A stretch of DNA of 6,940 nucleotides from Acidobacteriota bacterium (GTDB lineage: Bacteria > Acidobacteriota > Thermoanaerobaculia > Multivoradales > UBA5704): positions 1 to 6,940 of the forward strand of contig QHVW01000102.1 of the NCBI GenBank assembly GCA_003223675.1. Reading direction: 5' to 3'. The position numbers were made by a program, and so were the translations under genes. Below, piece after piece: positions 6,491-6,940 of this stretch. Position 1 is the first letter of the stretch; each line of letters begins with the position of its first letter. Below the pieces are notes generated by a model. That model was not told where the DNA came from. It worked only from the letters and a program-made list of their open reading frames with translations, and did not search any database.

Positions 6491-6497
6491 TCTCCTC
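6491..6497 (-). promoter_or_regulatory. Ribosome binding site of the DUF6632-like gene
   Basis: GAGGAGA on the minus strand lies 5 nt before the ATG at 6485 and supports that start. Confidence 0.75.
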
Positions 6498-6535
6498 AAT
6501 CCGTGGCCCTGGCGGGCCGTCCTGCCGCCTTCGCG

Positions 6536-6566
6536 TCGAGGCCGTCTAGGTGCCACCCTCTTCGCC
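6536..6566 (-). repeat. 31-nt intergenic motif, copy B
   Basis: Second copy of the motif at 6035-6065, same orientation, four mismatches. It begins 9 nt after the stop of the DUF234-type gene and lies wholly in the 90-nt spacer before the DUF6632-like gene. Both copies thus sit just downstream of a minus-strand stop codon. Confidence 0.6.
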
Positions 6567-6575
6567 ACCACATCA

Positions 6576-6940
6576 TCAACGCTCCAGCAGATCCAAGGCC
6601 CTCACGAGCACAGTGCCATCGGGCACCTTCGCGGCGCCCCCTTTGGACGCCACCGCGGGAACGAAGAGCGCGCGGACGATCTCGGCCCCGGAAGAGCGGG
6701 CTGGAAGAGGAGGGGCGGGCCGGGCGGCGAGCTCGCGCAGGGCCGTCTCCAGGCTTTTGCGGTCGAACGGACGGGCGCTCCACTTCACCTCGCCCAGCAG
6801 CACCCGCCGGCCGTCCAGGGATTCGCTGACCAGATCCCATTCCGCCTCCGCGCCGCGCCACCACCGCGAGGCCGGACCCCAGGGACCGAGCTGTCCCAGG
6901 GACCTTTCCGCCGGCAGCCGGGGCACCTGCTGGCGGCACA
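6576..6940 (-). CDS. C-terminal part of an ATPase-type protein with DUF234 / PD-(D/E)XK-like domain (5' end off the right edge)
   Basis: The frame enters from the right edge and ends with TGA at 6576, giving 120 residues. They begin CRQQVPRL and continue with GPWGPASRWWRG, then AEWDLVSESLDG, then LLGEVKW, and later VRALFVP. This order (aromatic WGxxxxWW, an acidic D in EWD, and E-x-K-W) is typical of the DUF234 domain found at the C-terminus of archaeal-type AAA+ ATPases. The D and ExK are the core residues of the PD-(D/E)XK nuclease fold. In such proteins the ATPase domain and a winged helix lie ahead, here beyond the window. Cellular role of the family is poorly defined; nuclease activity is not demonstrated. 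A GTG at 6926 is in frame but is probably internal, because family-like residues precede it. Confidence 0.8.
   Translation of the reverse strand, partial: CRQQVPRLPAERSLGQLGPWGPASRWWRGAEAEWDLVSESLDGRRVLLGEVKWSARPFDRKSLETALRELAARPAPPLPARSSGAEIVRALFVPAVASKGGAAKVPDGTVLVRALDLLER

Noticed and set aside
6496..6939. 147-codon minus-strand open frame overlapping the DUF234-type gene
   Set aside because: Same strand but shifted frame; low-complexity Gly/Arg/Pro product, while the other frame contains the recognisable EWD and GEVKW motifs.

Overview
The window is GC-rich bacterial DNA (roughly two thirds G+C by eye) with clear Shine-Dalgarno sequences and secreted beta-propeller-type repeat proteins. 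The mix of PD40-repeat exoproteins, a DUF6632-like membrane protein, a DUF234-type ATPase tail and GTAG-headed palindromic repeats fits a soil or sediment bacterium, perhaps an acidobacterium or a similar high-GC lineage. That placement is a low-confidence guess. No rRNA, tRNA, CRISPR array, transposase or phage gene was found.

Layout. (1) Bases 1-1580, minus strand: the N-terminal 526 codons of a secreted PD40-repeat protein whose C-terminus lies off the left edge. (2) Bases 1581-1880: a divergent intergenic region holding two inverted REP palindromes that form a REPIN/BIME-like unit. (3) Bases 1881-2840, plus strand: a classical short-chain dehydrogenase/reductase. (4) Bases 2841-2899: a short gap between convergent gene ends, carrying a third, solitary REP. 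(5) Bases 2900-5950, minus strand: a 1016-residue secreted PD40-repeat protein, paralogous to (1), with about 15 repeats and a GTG start. (6) Bases 6102-6485, minus strand: a 127-residue four-helix membrane protein resembling DUF6632. (7) Bases 6576-6940, minus strand: the C-terminal 120 residues of an ATPase-type protein with a DUF234, PD-(D/E)XK-like domain.

The genes do not form an obvious pathway. The strongest internal relationship is between the two exported repeat proteins: they share a signal-peptide/mature-start pattern, the repeat consensus and even the 24-nt leader just upstream of the start codon. The SDR gene sits between them on the opposite strand, bracketed by REP elements. 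The minus-strand genes on the right are separated by 90 and 151 nt, and both spacers carry a copy of the same 31-nt intergenic motif. I see no convincing evidence of a new multi-gene system. The most distinctive structures are the REPIN plus solitary REP, the shortened first repeat of the large PD40 protein, and the unexplained 31-nt motif.

The long open frames antisense to the two PD40 genes and to the SDR were judged to be by-products of GC-rich, repetitive coding sequence and are left out.
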